This document shows, in pieces, positions 24,223-36,065 of a stretch of DNA of 64,000 bases. Under the pieces are notes generated by a model. That model worked only from the letters and a program-made list of their open reading frames with translations. It was not told where the DNA came from and did not search any database. How positions within the stretch are numbered: position 1 is the stretch's first letter; the number at the start of each line of letters is the position of its first letter. The DNA is from Pelomyxa schiedti (taxonomy: Eukaryota; Evosea; Pelobiontida; Pelomyxidae), in the NCBI GenBank assembly GCA_020536535.1, contig JAHLWZ010000359.1:1-64000 (forward strand), in the 5' to 3' direction. Made by a program: the position numbers and the translations under genes.

Positions 24223-25461
24223 ATGGGTAACCACGAGTCTTCAACAACAACGGGCGGTGCAGCGAGACCACCTGTGCGCATAACAGAGAAACAGGTTCAA
24301 AAGTTGGAGCTGATCTGGGCCTCCATTGTCGGCCACCCACCAAAAACCGTACGTTTCCGTTTCCTGATCTTCTTTTTCTTTTTTTGCCCTTGTTGGTTTG
24401 TTTCTACTCGTGCTCGGTTGTTCGTTTGACTACTCTCGGTTTTATTAAATGTAAATGTACATTCCGATGGGGCAGCCGTTTAACATGTGAGCAGGCAAAT
24501 CTTGCACAATTTAGAGAATTAATTGCAGAAGCAGCTCGAGTGGTTCCTGAAGTGCCTGCTTTTAGAGACCCTGAGTTTGCAGAGCAACTTTTTGAGGTTT
24601 CTAATTTCATAATGAAGTAACTAATGTGTGCTGAGCACCAAGTACAACTAGTGAATTCCAAATGCATAATCAGTGTTTAAAAGAATAAGTCTCTTTAGAT
24701 TCTGGATGTGGACCACAGCAACTCAATTTGCCACAATGAGCTCTTTGGTGGGGTGGGCACCACTTTTCCTTCTTTTTCCCTCCGAACTAAAAATGCTAGT
24801 TGGGTGTTCTTGTTCAAGGTGGGATGACTCACAAGGCAGCACTTGTCTTCAAAGCAGCTGACCTTAACGGTTTGTATCCCTTTCATTTGTATGCTATAGC
24901 ACCAATTCGTTCGTTTTTTTTTTTGCAGGAGATGGGTTCCTAAGCAAAGCGGAGCTTACTCACACTCTTGAGAGGTCACTGTACCATTCCAAGATTCTAA
25001 TTGCCCTTCAAACAGCTAGAGCCACTGGTGTTACCGTTGATGCCCAATACAGGAGAGATACCGGTAAACACTCCTTTTCTTTTCCTGCTCTAAATGTTCA
25101 CTAAATCACAAACTTTGGGTACAAAAAAAAATCAACAGCTGCCAAAGCCCGGGCTGAACTCCCCACATATTCCGCAAATATTCAGACGGCCGTTGAACAT
25201 GCATTCGAACAAGCAGATGTAAACAGAGACGGTCAGCTTTCATTGGAAGAGTGGTGCAAGTTCTGCCTCGTTGTCCCGGCCATCAGGTCATTGTTCCTGT
25301 TTGCAATTGGCGAGAAGCTCCTGCCCGAGTTGACAGACCCCAATGAACCAGCACACTGGGAGACCATGTTCCAAAGTCCCCTTCCCTCTGAACACGACAT
25401 CCTTGAAGCCACAAAAGCAGCCACAGCAGCCGCAACAACCACAAAGTCAAAGGGCCACTAA
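24223..25461 (+). CDS. N-myristoylated EF-hand calcium-binding protein
   Basis: The start is the ATG at 24223. The N-terminus MGNHESS fits an N-myristoylation signal (Gly2, Ser6). Spliced exons give three canonical EF-hand loops: DVDHSNSICHNE, DLNGDGFLSKAE and DVNRDGQLSLEE, each with acidic ligands at positions 1, 3 and 12. The protein has about 270 residues with an Ala/Thr-rich end. It resembles calcineurin-B and recoverin-like sensors in having myristate plus EF-hands but is not a clear ortholog. It would bind Ca2+ at membranes. Introns of 50-100 bases separate the loops. A poly(A) signal lies at 25486. Confidence 0.88.
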
Positions 25462-25639
25462 CCATTTTCTGCACCAAAAATTCTAAATAAAGAGACTTTC
25501 TTCAGAAAAAATTATTTAAAAAAAAAGAGGCAAGTGGAGGCTGTGAAATACAAAGTACTGTGGTGGAAGACCTTAGCAAAGGAGTAGTTGGAGTTCTTGT
25601 TTTCGAATTAAAAGTGGGGCTGACCACACGAGGCGGCAG

Positions 25640-25828
25640 TGCAGTGCCTGGGCAATCAGGAGGGCACCCAACTTGGCGGCGAAGCAAGCCCCACCACCAA
25701 GCAGACACCCCCAGCAACCCCACAAAAAATAAGTTTAATATCGATGCTACCCAATGGGCAGCTTTCAGATATTAAGCTGAAAAGAACAGATACTACACTT
25801 GATCTTAGCCAAAAGGCCGAGAAGGTAT
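25640..25828 (-). ncRNA. U2 spliceosomal snRNA
   Basis: The minus strand carries the invariant U2 5' region: ACCTTCTCGGCCTTTTGGC, then TAAGATCAAGTGTAGTATC, which contains the GTAGTA branch-point recognition sequence, followed by the stem IIa region. An Sm site (ATTTTTTG) lies near 25725-25732, followed by two GC-rich 3' stem-loops, the last closed by GTGCC..GGCAC around 25643-25667. The length of about 185 bases is normal. The 3' end is approximate. It is the only U2 copy in the window and is transcribed toward the EF-hand gene. Confidence 0.95.
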
Positions 25829-25941
25829 GAAGGTTTCTTCTGCCTTAGTGGCATTTAAAAATGACCCAAAAGTATCGACTCACTTATGGGAAATCTGGTT
25901 TTCCCGGAAACAACAGGTTTTCAATCACAGACAAACAACAA

Positions 25942-27999
25942 TCAGTCAGATTGAGATTGTGAGAGGCCGAGCCTGTGCATCACCTGGAAGGTCTTGTAGA
26001 AGGGGTGAGCGTGAGGACATGAGCCCCATTGGTCAATGGTGGCACCCAACTTGACGGCCAAAACAGACTCCGAGATGAGGTCCCCCGCCGTCGCTCCCAC
26101 AATGCACACTCCCAGCACTCTACCAGCGTCGTTCTTGTTGTTTCCGCCACTGGGCGACGAGGTTGGGGCCACAACAGAGGCCGAATCGCCACGGGGTTGT
26201 TCATCTGATGATGTTGCTGCAGCCGCCTCCGCAGTTGCTACTTTGGTGACGTCACTGGGGCCTGAGGTGGTTTTGGTGTCGGTTGGTGGCTGATTTGACG
26301 TCTCGTGTTGGGCTGATGCTATGACTTTGACTATGCCTTCCAATTCTGAGCAGAGGGTGTCTCTCATGTCACTGTTGTAACGGAACCAGTGCACTTGGGT
26401 AGCAACTCCTTCTCTCTTCAAAGTTTCTTCGGATTTACCTGTTTGCTTTTTTTTTAATTGGTTTTCTATGTAGGGAACAAAGACCTGTCCAACTGAGCTC
26501 AGGTTGAGTATAAATAACACTAGGCAATGTGAAGTGATCCGGTGTAGTCGTAATATCACCACTATTACTACCGAACAGATATTCTACAACAGTGGCAGCT
26601 TCGAGAGCTGATTTGTGTGCTACCATTGGGCCTGGTGTGCAGTCGCCTGCTGCAAATATACTCTTCACACTAATTGACTGGCAGACATTATTAACCTGTT
26701 TTAAAGACAATTAGTGTTAATGCTATAGGTTATAACTTACACTAATGGCGCCCTTCTCATCTAAGGTCACACCAATTTCCTTTAGTCCAAGGTTTCCTGT
26801 TGCCGGTTTTCTTCCTACCGCCATTAGAACTACGTCACCTGATATCTCAAAGAGATTTCCAGTTGACGTTTCATACTAAAATAATGTTAGTGTACAAGCT
26901 TCACAGTGCCCTCGTACTTTGAGAGTGACCCCATCGGGGTGTATATCGGCAGATCGTACAGTAACATTGAGATTGAACTTCATTCCTTGAGCTTCAAGTA
27001 GACCTTGGTACTGAGAAGCTACATCTGGGTCTATCTTTGGAGAGCCAATATTACCAAGCATTTCCAGAAATTCCACTTGAGCTCCTTAATAGAGTAAGAT
27101 GAAGGAAATGGTGGAAGACACCATTAAACCCTTACCTAGCCTGGACCATATCGAGCCAAACTCTAGTCCAATTGCCCCTGCCCCAATAATAATCATTCTC
27201 CTTGGTACAGCTCGAAGTTCCATGCATCTATGACCATTTAGTTTCGCATGGAAAAGGAAATGAAACCCTGCTGATGACAGAACTACTTTCTCATCAATTT
27301 TTAAAAACGGTAAATCTGCACTCTCTGATCCCGTTGCAATCAGTATGTTCTCTGCGTTCCTAGTATTAGGTAAGCAGATATATTTTACCCTACTTTTGCA
27401 CAGTTTTTTCACGGATCCATCTGCTTGATCAATTGAAATTTCATTGGGCTTACTGAGAACAGCCCTTCCTGGTGTATGTCATGTGAATAGTTGTACTAAT
27501 ATAGCTGCATACCATTGTACAACGGCACCCTATTTTTTGCTAGAATTTCCTCAATTTGTTTCTGCTGGACTCTCTTAGCTTCATCTTTAAGTCTGTGCAT
27601 TTGGGGCAAATCAAATTGAACGTGCTGAGGCCTCAAAGCGTGCTCTTGTGCCCTTTCTTTCATCATTTTGAATAGGTGAGTGTTATAGCACATTGACTTT
27701 GTAGGAACACAGCCTAAAGAATACCGAAAGAGAGCACATGATTAGACTTTGTAAGGGAGCGAAAAAACAAACAACACCAAACACAACTCAACACAACAAC
27801 ACAGATCCCATAATGACCCACCCAAATTGACACAGCAACCTCCCACAACTTCCCGCATTTCCACCACAGCCACTTTCTTTCCATATTGAGCCGCCCTCAC
27901 CACAGCCCCAATCCCAGCTGGCCCAGCACCAATAACAACCAAATCAAGCCTCTCCTCCTCTGTCATTTGATTGGATACTAATTGCAGACCATACCACAT
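25942..27999 (-). CDS. Dihydrolipoamide-dehydrogenase-like flavoprotein with C-terminal insertion
   Basis: The start is the ATG at 27999 (MWYGLQLVSNQMTEEE). Exons give the FAD motif VIGAGPAGIGAVVRAA, the redox pair CVNLGC followed by VPTKS (joined over an intron), ILIATGSES, the NAD motif IIIGAGAIGLEFGSI, DVVLMAVGRKPATGN, FAAGDCTPGPMVAHKS and the dimerisation domain. The latter is interrupted by about 70 Ser/Thr/Ala-rich residues (about 26090-26310). The end reads CPHAHPFYKT where dihydrolipoamide dehydrogenase has HAHPTLSE, so the His is kept but the partner Glu is Thr. The family transfers electrons between NAD(H) and a dithiol; the altered dyad suggests a changed substrate or rate. No clear mitochondrial targeting peptide is visible. 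Confidence 0.85.
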
Positions 28000-28369
28000 T
28001 GTCCTGTGTTTGGGTTTTACCAACACTGAGTCATACCTTCCAAAACGAAATTTTGTGCCATTTGGTAGGGCACATGATAAATGGATTCACCTTCCCAGAG
28101 CGCCATTCCAGGTTCCAAACCTATACCTGTACTGTAACAAAAGTGTTCAAAACAAAAAAAAAATAGAAAACCGGGAATCATCCAGACGGCCAAAGTTCAA
28201 TAGCGGAAGGGCAAAAAAAAAAAAAGAAAAACCAGGCAGACGAAAACAAAAAAGAAAGAAACAAAGTAACCACGACAGTGCCAGCGGCATCGAGATCCAG
28301 ACACCACATTTTTTACACGCGGGCCAGTTACTTGTTGTTGTTTTGTTGAGCATTTAGAGGCCATACACT
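28000..28369. other. Shared promoter region of divergent flavoprotein and formin genes
   Basis: These 370 bases lie between two divergent start codons. They are A-rich with several A runs on the plus strand. No gene or structured RNA was recognised. Confidence 0.5.
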
Positions 28370-31300
28370 ATGTTCGGCAAGAAAAAAGACTCGTCGGCCA
28401 ACCTCAGCCGAAAGGACACACCCAAAAAAGAGGACCCAAAGAAAACCAAAGGAAGCAGTGCGGCTGCTCCGGCGACGCCGACTTCGTCAAAGGCCGTAAA
28501 TCCATTGACACAAAGCTCTTCACCTGCTACAACGCCTGCAGAGCCAAGGCCCTCTGATGAAAAAATCATTGCTGACTTTGCTATTCTGTTGGTACAAGAC
28601 GTTTCCATCCCGTTGTTATTGTTGTTTGTTGCCAGTAGAATTTCCACCCCATTGTTATTCACTCACGGTGCCAACAGCCTGAACTGGGGATTCCAGTCTC
28701 CAAGCAGACAGACATGCTCAAATTACCTGTTGATAGTAAATGGAAGCTGCTTCAGCAGATGCGCACAAAGAAAGTGCAGTCATCTCCACAGTATTTTATG
28801 CAAGAACTCAAAACCAACCCATCCGACCATCTCATGAAAGAGCTGCGTGTTAGCTTAACATCTGAGACAGTTAGCTGGGTCACCAACTTCCTCAAATTGG
28901 ATGGACTGGTGGAATTGATCAACTTACTCGATGCACTGTCCAAGAGAAAAGAGTATGCCACAATAGCAAAAACCCATATTCTAACGAACAATCCAAAGTA
29001 AAACACCTCAGGACATCACACTTTTGAGTGAGTGCATTCTGTGCCTTAAAGCACTAGCAAATAACGAACAAGTTACTATCGAAAATCTTCCCAAGGTTGT
29101 ACTTTCTCTATAACACTGTCCCCACTCACATCACCAAAACAAACAAAAAAACACAGTGGACCACACTCCTTGCACAGTCATTGGTTTTTGATTTGTCTGC
29201 AGATGCCAGATGTGCTGCATGCTATGTTTTAGCAAGTTTTGTCTACCATTCAGATGGAAAGGCTATCATAGCTGCCCCAGAGAAACAATTGTACTACTGT
29301 GCCACCCTTGTTATAGCTAAACGAATGACAGAGAGGTACTGAAAGCTCTAGATGCCGCAGATGCGAGAAAAGGTTCAAGATGGGTTCATATATTGAAAGC
29401 CTTTAAAAAAACGGAAGAGGAGCAGGTTTGGTATCAGTACTGCCTTGTGTAAATTGTAAATATTTTCTGTATTAGTTAGCAGCTATGACTCTCCTCAATT
29501 CTCTTGTTACGGACCAAGAGGAATTGACAACACGGCTCATCCTACGAAAGGAACTTGAAGATCTGGGCATAACTGCTCTACTTCAAGTAAGACTATGTTT
29601 ATCTTCGATTTAATCATTTCCTGCAGGCTGCACAAGCCAGCTCCACGGATGCGAAATTAGTTGAAACAATAACCATGTGGGATGATGCAAGGATTGATGA
29701 CGCTGCTGCAAACCCTGATTTGCAGGACGCTGATATCTCGTATGGTTTAATGTTTTCGTATTTTTTTTAAAAAAAAATTCTTTGCAACAGAGACCCCACA
29801 GCTCTTTTTTCAAAGCTTCTCAGAATTGTGGAGGGCACTGTAGGAGGAACTAGGTTACACTCTCTCCTGAGCGAACTGTATCTCTCTTGTAGAAGGGACC
29901 CTGATCATGGGTATAATGTAAAGTAAGCTTCCAGGAAACCCTGTTAACACTATGACAACAGACTCAAAGCCTTGGGTGCCATGGTTGAAGTTCTGAAAAC
30001 TAATTTGAATATTCAATCTGCCATTGCCTCCTTCGAAGTCAAAGATACAATTGATAACCTAAACAATGAGATAACAAGACTCAAGGTATCTCACTCTAAC
30101 ATTATCTCCTAATAACTGTTAATTTCTAGGCCAGTAATCAGCACAGTGAGCAGCAAGCACAGTCTGCTAAAGAAAAATTGGCAGCTGCATATGAAAAAAT
30201 ACAGGTACGTCTCATTAAAGAAAACACAATCCAATTGTTTGTAGGCTCTTGAAGAGGAAGTACAAAAGTGGAAGCATGAAGTGGAATCCCGAAAGCGAGA
30301 AGTACATAAGTTAACCTCCGATATGTCAAAGCAAACTACAATAGCTGACCATATTGGTAAACAATTAGCAGCAGAAAAAGAGCACGTGGCCCAGCTACAA
30401 GAAGAACAATCAGAGAGTGCCACACGTGAATCTGCACTTGCCCAAAAGGTTGCTTTGCTTGAAGCAGAGCATAAATCTCTTGTTGGCCGAGTGCATACCT
30501 TAGAAGGAGATCTGAGGCTTGCCCAAGAAGCTAAAAAGCAAGTTGAAGATGAAGTCAGTGGGCTTGAACAGAAGCTGCAACTGCTGTCTTCCGAAATGAA
30601 ACAATCAGGTGGGGAATCTGGTGAGTCTGGTTTCAGTAGTCAAGAACGAATTGCGCTTCAAACAGACAACTCCATTCTGAGTGACAAACTGAAGAACATA
30701 TCTGAAGAATTGAAAAAAACTCAAACTCTCCTACAAGAAGCCAGAAAAGACCAGCAAGCTGTTGAAGAAGAAAGCAAACGGTTGACCACGAAGTTGAAAG
30801 CGTTGGAGTCGCAAGTGAGTACTGGAGGTTCTGTTCGGGGTTCTGCACCACAGGTCCCTGACGACTTTGATCCAGGTCAACTTCCACCTGCCCCTCCTAT
30901 TCCTGGTGATGGCGCCCCTGTACCACCACCGCCGCCGCCACCGCCTCCTCCACCCATGAAAGGGAGACGAGGTGCCCCAGCCATGCTTCCTCCTCCAGAA
31001 CTTCCTCCCGTTGTAGACGGTGCGGACTCATCTGAGAATCCAACTCCAGTTGATGGAGAGTCACAAATCCCACCACCTCCACCTCCACCTGGAGGTGATG
31101 GCGCGCCGCCCCCACCTCCTCCACCCCCACCTGGCCCAATGGGAAGAGGAAGAGGAAGAGGACGTGGCGCAGTACCACCAGGACCGGGTGTAATGGGTGT
31201 GTACCCTGCAAACCTCCTACCCTTAACTTAACAAGCATTCAGCCGGTAGACCACCCAAAGTCTGTGAAGTCCCTCCGTCATGTAAAATGCTGCAACTTAA

Positions 31301-33197
31301 CTTGAAAAAAGTTACTCCTGAACAAATCAATAACACTGTGTGGGAAAATGCCAAGGTTCCTTTTTCTATACTTATATTGTACTAGACTTACTTTACATTA
31401 GGAGCCGGACATTAAGACACTGCTACCTCAAATTGAATTACTTTTTGCAGCAAAGACGGCTGCAGTGAAAACGCCTGGCACAACCCCAGAGCCTGAAAGT
31501 GCGTTTGTGGCCTTATTCCTGTTTAAAATAACCATCTGAATCAGAATCTGGCCCTGTTGCTGTGAAACTTCTGGATGGAAAGAAGTCAAATAACGTTTGT
31601 AAGCTTCAGGCTCCTTGTTTCCAAAACTAACCTTTACAGCTATTACTATTGGGCGTATCAAAATTCCTTTTTCTGACGTCGTTACGGCCATCTTTGCGTT
31701 GGATGAGACTGTTCTCACCCCATCCTTTGTCTCCAGTGTTTTAAAAGTCATTCCAACACCAGAAGAGGTACAGTCCACTGTCGCATGGTTTTCTTCTGAT
31801 CTTCAACCAGATAGAAACACTTAGAGCGTACCCAGACCCCCCAAGTACTCTAGACAAACCAGAACAATTCTTATTGGAGGTTTGTTTTCTCCCTTGGGAT
31901 TGTTCCTACAAATTTATGTTCCCAAGATTGCCAAAGTCCCTCGACTACAACAACGACTGGACGCGCTAAGCTTCCAGCAGCAGTTCCAGGATAAAATGAA
32001 TGAAGTTGAACCGGTCCGTACCGTGTTAAATCTGTGGAATGTCTAATTTGCCCTTTTGGTTAGATGTGCAAGTCTGTCGTTTTAGCCTGCCAGCAGTTGG
32101 TTACAAGTAAGAAGTTGATAACCGTTATGGAGGTTCAATCACCCCCTCTACCGAACCACATTTTTTACCTCTAGTTGTAGTTTGTTCTTGCCATAGGCAA
32201 TTTTGTAAATGCAAATTCTTTCCGAGGTGGCCTTTATGGGTTTAAAATGGACTCCTTGCTTCAAGTGCGCAAGACTTTTCTCTGCAATAAAACCTAAAAT
32301 TCTCTTCCAGCTATCTCAGACAAAATCTTCTTCAGATCCCAAACAAACCTTCATGCATTTTATTATTGATGCTCTGGGTAATCAATCCCCCGAGCTTCCT
32401 GAATGGTGGGACGAGGTTAGTGCTGTTGACGAAGCAAGAAAAGGTTGGCTATAGAATTTTGATCTCAGTCTCACCTTTTTTTCCCCCAGTGTCACTCACA
32501 CAACTTGCATCTGATGTTGCTGGGTTGCGTAAAGGTGTAAAGCTAGTACAGACAGAGATTGAGGCTGCCACGTCCGAGGACCCTATGGACAAATTTAAAG
32601 ACATTATGACTGTATAACTTGATTCCCATGCCTTTTCTTACCCACTGTCAAGGTCTTTTTCAAAACCGCGTCCGACGACTTCACCAGAGTAGAGACCGCT
32701 TTTAAAGAAGCTGAAGAAGCATTCAAGAAAGTCCTCGTTTTCTTCTGTGAGGATCCGAAAACCACACCGGAAGAATTTTTTGGGACAGTTAACACCGTAC
32801 TTTTCCAACATCCTAACAAACAACCAACAAAATAACCCACCAAACAGTTCCACATCGAATTCGAGAAAGCCAAAAAAGACATCAAGCTCATCAAGGAAAA
32901 AGCTATCAAAGACAAACAAAGAGAAGCACAGGCACAAGCCCGCGCCTCGGGTTCTGCTCCAGCCTCACCGGGCGGCGCCGGCCCAGCTAAAGGCAAGATG
33001 GACAATCTCATCTCAAGCTTACAAAGCCGTGACAGGGGCCGCGGGCCTCAAAGTATGTCCACCAATATTATTCCCTTTGGTTTCTAACAGCCAATGCTTA
33101 CTTAACAGTGCCGAATTTTGGAGCCGAGGCTCTATCTGTGCGGCTTAAATCCAGCACCGCCTCTTCCAATACAACAACCACGAGCTCTTCATCATAG
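28370..33197 (+). CDS. Diaphanous-type formin
   Basis: The start is the ATG at 28370 (MFGKKKDSSANLSRKD). An N-terminal Lys/Ser-rich stretch is followed by GBD/FH3 exons (QYFMQELKTNPS, SWVTNFLKLDGLVELINLL, then armadillo-like helices to about 30080), a coiled coil (30130-30830), an FH1 region with several poly-Pro runs (30870-31140) and an FH2 domain (31240-32990) with FGNF-type core replaced by IGNFVNANSFRGGLYGFKM across an intron. The C-terminus has an autoregulatory DAD-like motif, KMDNLISSLQSRDRGRG, and a Ser/Thr tail. Formins nucleate and elongate unbranched actin filaments, use profilin-actin through FH1, and are released from autoinhibition by Rho GTPases. About 1,300 residues over roughly 20 exons. 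Confidence 0.92.
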
Positions 33198-33373
33198 CTG
33201 TATGAAAAACCCGCAAAAGAAACCTTTGTACCAAACTAAAATTTCCGGCGGAATTTTTTGATTTGAGTTTCCATCCAACGTTTGTGGCTATTTTAAAACA
33301 ACACCGGTAGTATTACAGGCCTTTCTTAAAAATACAGCAAAACACCCAAAAAAGGGTTGGTGACTGTGACCCA

Positions 33374-34375
33374 TTATGAATACAAGCCATCGAAATACTC
33401 CAAAAACTGAGCTATCTACACAACAGTGAGAGGAAAAAGTGAGAATAGAATGAGAATGTGACTGAATACCTCGGTGTTATCTTTTACAAATCTACCAAAC
33501 TCTGTGGGTGTAATGAGTGAAATGTTTGTGATGGTGAAATAGTGCACACGCTTGGCATTGAGTTTCCCATCGCAGTCTGTGTCTAATGAGTAAAATGATT
33601 GCTCCATGGATGTATTGATGTACTCAGAGTCATCTACTTGATTGACAAATTGTAGATCGCGGAATGATAAATTCTGGGACTTTGTTATGCGGTTTCTTTC
33701 TTTCTACTGGCCATACATGTACAGAGAGAAGTTTTTCACAGGCAGCCAAAGAAATTCTAATGGCTTGGTGAACTTCTTCAAGACTTATTGTGCCATCACC
33801 ATTTTGATCAAACAACTTGAACAAAACTGTCATGTTGGTAAGACAGCACATCTATACGGTGCATTAATACATGATATTTTTTCTTCTTTGTTCCCTTTGC
33901 AAAGAACTAAAGGTAAACGAAAAGAGCTGAAGTGAGTACAGTGCAAGTTACATTTAAACAGAAAGGTGAAAGCTTACTGCTCATGCCAGTTGCGAATTCC
34001 ACAAAATCGACAAAACCATCTGTATGTTTCTTAGACCACCATGTAGGAGCCACTTTCTGTACCGTGATTGAGATCGAATGCCAGAAAGAAACATTCGGCA
34101 AGTTCTGCAGTGATACCAAAACGTTGTTGCATTAACTAATTTATGACTGTATGTTACACTTTTAGGAGTACAGTTGGTGCAACCTCGGAAAAAGTGGTTT
34201 TCTCCAGCAGTACTTGCGGCACGCTACCAGGAGGTGTGGAACCCCTTCTCCTGTTGTCACGAGAAAATTCCTTCAAGTCCTGTAACAGTCTATCCCTCTG
34301 GGAGCCCGAAACTACAAATGAGCCTAGGTGAGTGTGCGTAGAGTATCGTTTATAAGGCACTGCGTGTTGTTGCAT
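33374..34375 (-). CDS. EF-hand calcium sensor (NCS/EFCAB-like)
   Basis: The likely start is ATG 34375 (MQQHAVPYKRY). Spliced exons give an N-terminal helix region (QRDRLLQDLKEFSRD), then MQQRFGITAELAECFFLAF, EF loop 1 DLNHDGFVDFVE (assembled over an intron), CKGNKEEKISFLFKLF, EF loop 2 DQNGDGTISLEE, and a third loop DTDCDGKLNAKQ where position 12 is not acidic, so the third site is probably weak. The end is IAQFLEYFDGLYS. The layout resembles neuronal calcium sensors and EFCAB1. One proposed intron (about 34142-34165) is only 24 bases. It converges with the formin gene, whose stop is about 176 bases away. Confidence 0.82.
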
Positions 34376-34786
34376 TGAGGTGAGAGAAAATGATGTTTAT
34401 TAGGAACACTTCTCTAACAAAAGACAAGGGTGTTAATGCCAACATTTGCACGTATATACGGGAGATCTCTTGGTACTACACACATGGCCCATCCCCCACT
34501 TCGCCTTTTTTTTTTCCTTCGTTTTTTTCCCGCAACAAACGAAAAAACCGAACGGCAGGTGCCGACGAAGAGATGCTTCGGTTTATTTTTTCTCATTTTT
34601 TTTGCGCCATTCCCAGTTCTATTTGGTATTACATAAAGCCAGGTTGGGAGCGAGTCCCAAATCCAACTTGGCCACAGCACTCCAGCGAAAATGAGTGCGA
34701 CACACACAGGGCCCTCCACTTTTGGTGGTGGTTCGTTGAGGCGAAATGGGAATTGGAATTCAGTCTAAGGTCGATTCTGATGTGAT

Positions 34787-35949
34787 TCAGGTGGTTTGTT
34801 GTGTTGCCGTTGTTGTATGGTGGTTGCTGCGGGGTGGCGTTTTGAGGGGAGTTTCAAAGGGTGTGGTTGTTGATGAACTGGTTGTTGGAGTTGGGGTTCT
34901 AAACAGAGGTGTCAGCGGTACTGCGATTCCAAAATTTTGCAGCTGTTGTGGGGTGTGGGGTGAAATAGGAGAACTGCACGTGCGGCCGGATATTCCCTCG
35001 GAGTTTGTGGCGAGTGGGGGAGTGGGTGGTGATGATAGAGCCCTAATTAGGGGCGGGGAAGGTGCTAAATGTAAGTTTGCGTGCGGCGTGTGTGTTTGAG
35101 TGGCTGGGGAGGGTTTGGGTATGAAAGGTGGTGGAGGGGGAGGTGGGGGAATTGAGTATTGTTGTGAGGGTGCAGTTGGTTGCTGTGCTTGTGGCCTGTT
35201 GATTGAGGGAAGCTGCGGTTTTTCACAGAACGGGACCGGGGCAAAACTTGACAGGCCAGAGACATTACAATTCTCAAGCAGGCTTCTAATCTCGGAGTTT
35301 TTTTTTGCAAAATCAATCAAGAGAGTTGCACAGGCACTAGTCATGCTCTGAAGAAGAGGTTGGAAAGGGAATACAGAATAAAGAAAGCCACCTGTTGGAA
35401 AAACCCTTGCCACTCTGTCTTTGATTGGAAGTCACCGTGTACGTGGAGAAGGGTATGCTGTTGCTCATACTCCCAATTGTAACATTTGACATCTGGAGAA
35501 ATCTAGGTTGCTGTCACTCTTTCAAAAAGGAAGGAAAAGGGAGAAAACAGGGATGTGAGTCAGGGACCTGAACACCCTTCAAGAATCCTTCTTGATCCAG
35601 CTGGATAACAGCCACCGCTCCACTCTCTGACCGCTTTTCAGGATCACATTGTAATTTTTTGTGTTTGTGGTTGGCGGGGGCACCCAACTATAAAGAGCAC
35701 AGTACCACACAAACAAACTAACAATAAATCACACACAAAAATAGAAAAAATAAACAGACCATCGGCTTGCTCTCCTTCGTAGACAAAAGTAGGCTCCACC
35801 ACAAAGGCGCGATCGTTGGAGTGCAGGACAATTTGCAAGTCGTGCCACTTGATCCCCGTCTGTGGCCACGCTGTCGTAGCCGACGAGCTCTGTGTCTGTG
35901 ACGTAGTCGTGATTGCACTGCTGGTCGTCGTGGGTGCGGTCTTGTCCAT
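34787..35949 (-). CDS. EVH1/WH1-like domain protein with poly-proline region
   Basis: The start is the ATG at 35949 (MDKTAPTTTSSA). After a Thr/Ser-rich segment the exons read IKWHDLQIVLHSNDRAFVVE, then after introns SGAVAVIQLDQEGFLKGVQ, CYNWEYEQQHTLLHVHGDFQ and SKTEWQGFFQQSMTSACATL. The strand order and the final amphipathic helix match an EVH1/WH1 fold of VASP/WASP type, though this is a pattern match, not a motif hit. The last 150 residues are Pro-rich (a run of eight Pro near 35130) with a Thr-rich end at 34787; no WH2 or VCA motif is seen. It may bind profilin or SH3 domains in actin control, as an inference from the neighbouring formin. The join near 35700-35760 is uncertain. Confidence 0.5.
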
Positions 35950-36065
35950 GGGAACAAAACCACGATCAACAAACAATTGTGTTTGGCGAAGGGGCGTGTG
36001 TGATCGGCTGTGCTTCTGTTGTTTTTGCTTTTTTCCTCTTGTGTGATCTGGAACTTGCAGTTCAG

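Noticed and set aside
34414-34719. Minus-strand frame of 101 codons between the calcium sensor and the EVH1-like gene
   Set aside because: Lys-rich and composed of reversed T-runs; no start context, splice partner or family resemblance. The 411-base gap 34376-34786 otherwise shows nothing recognisable.
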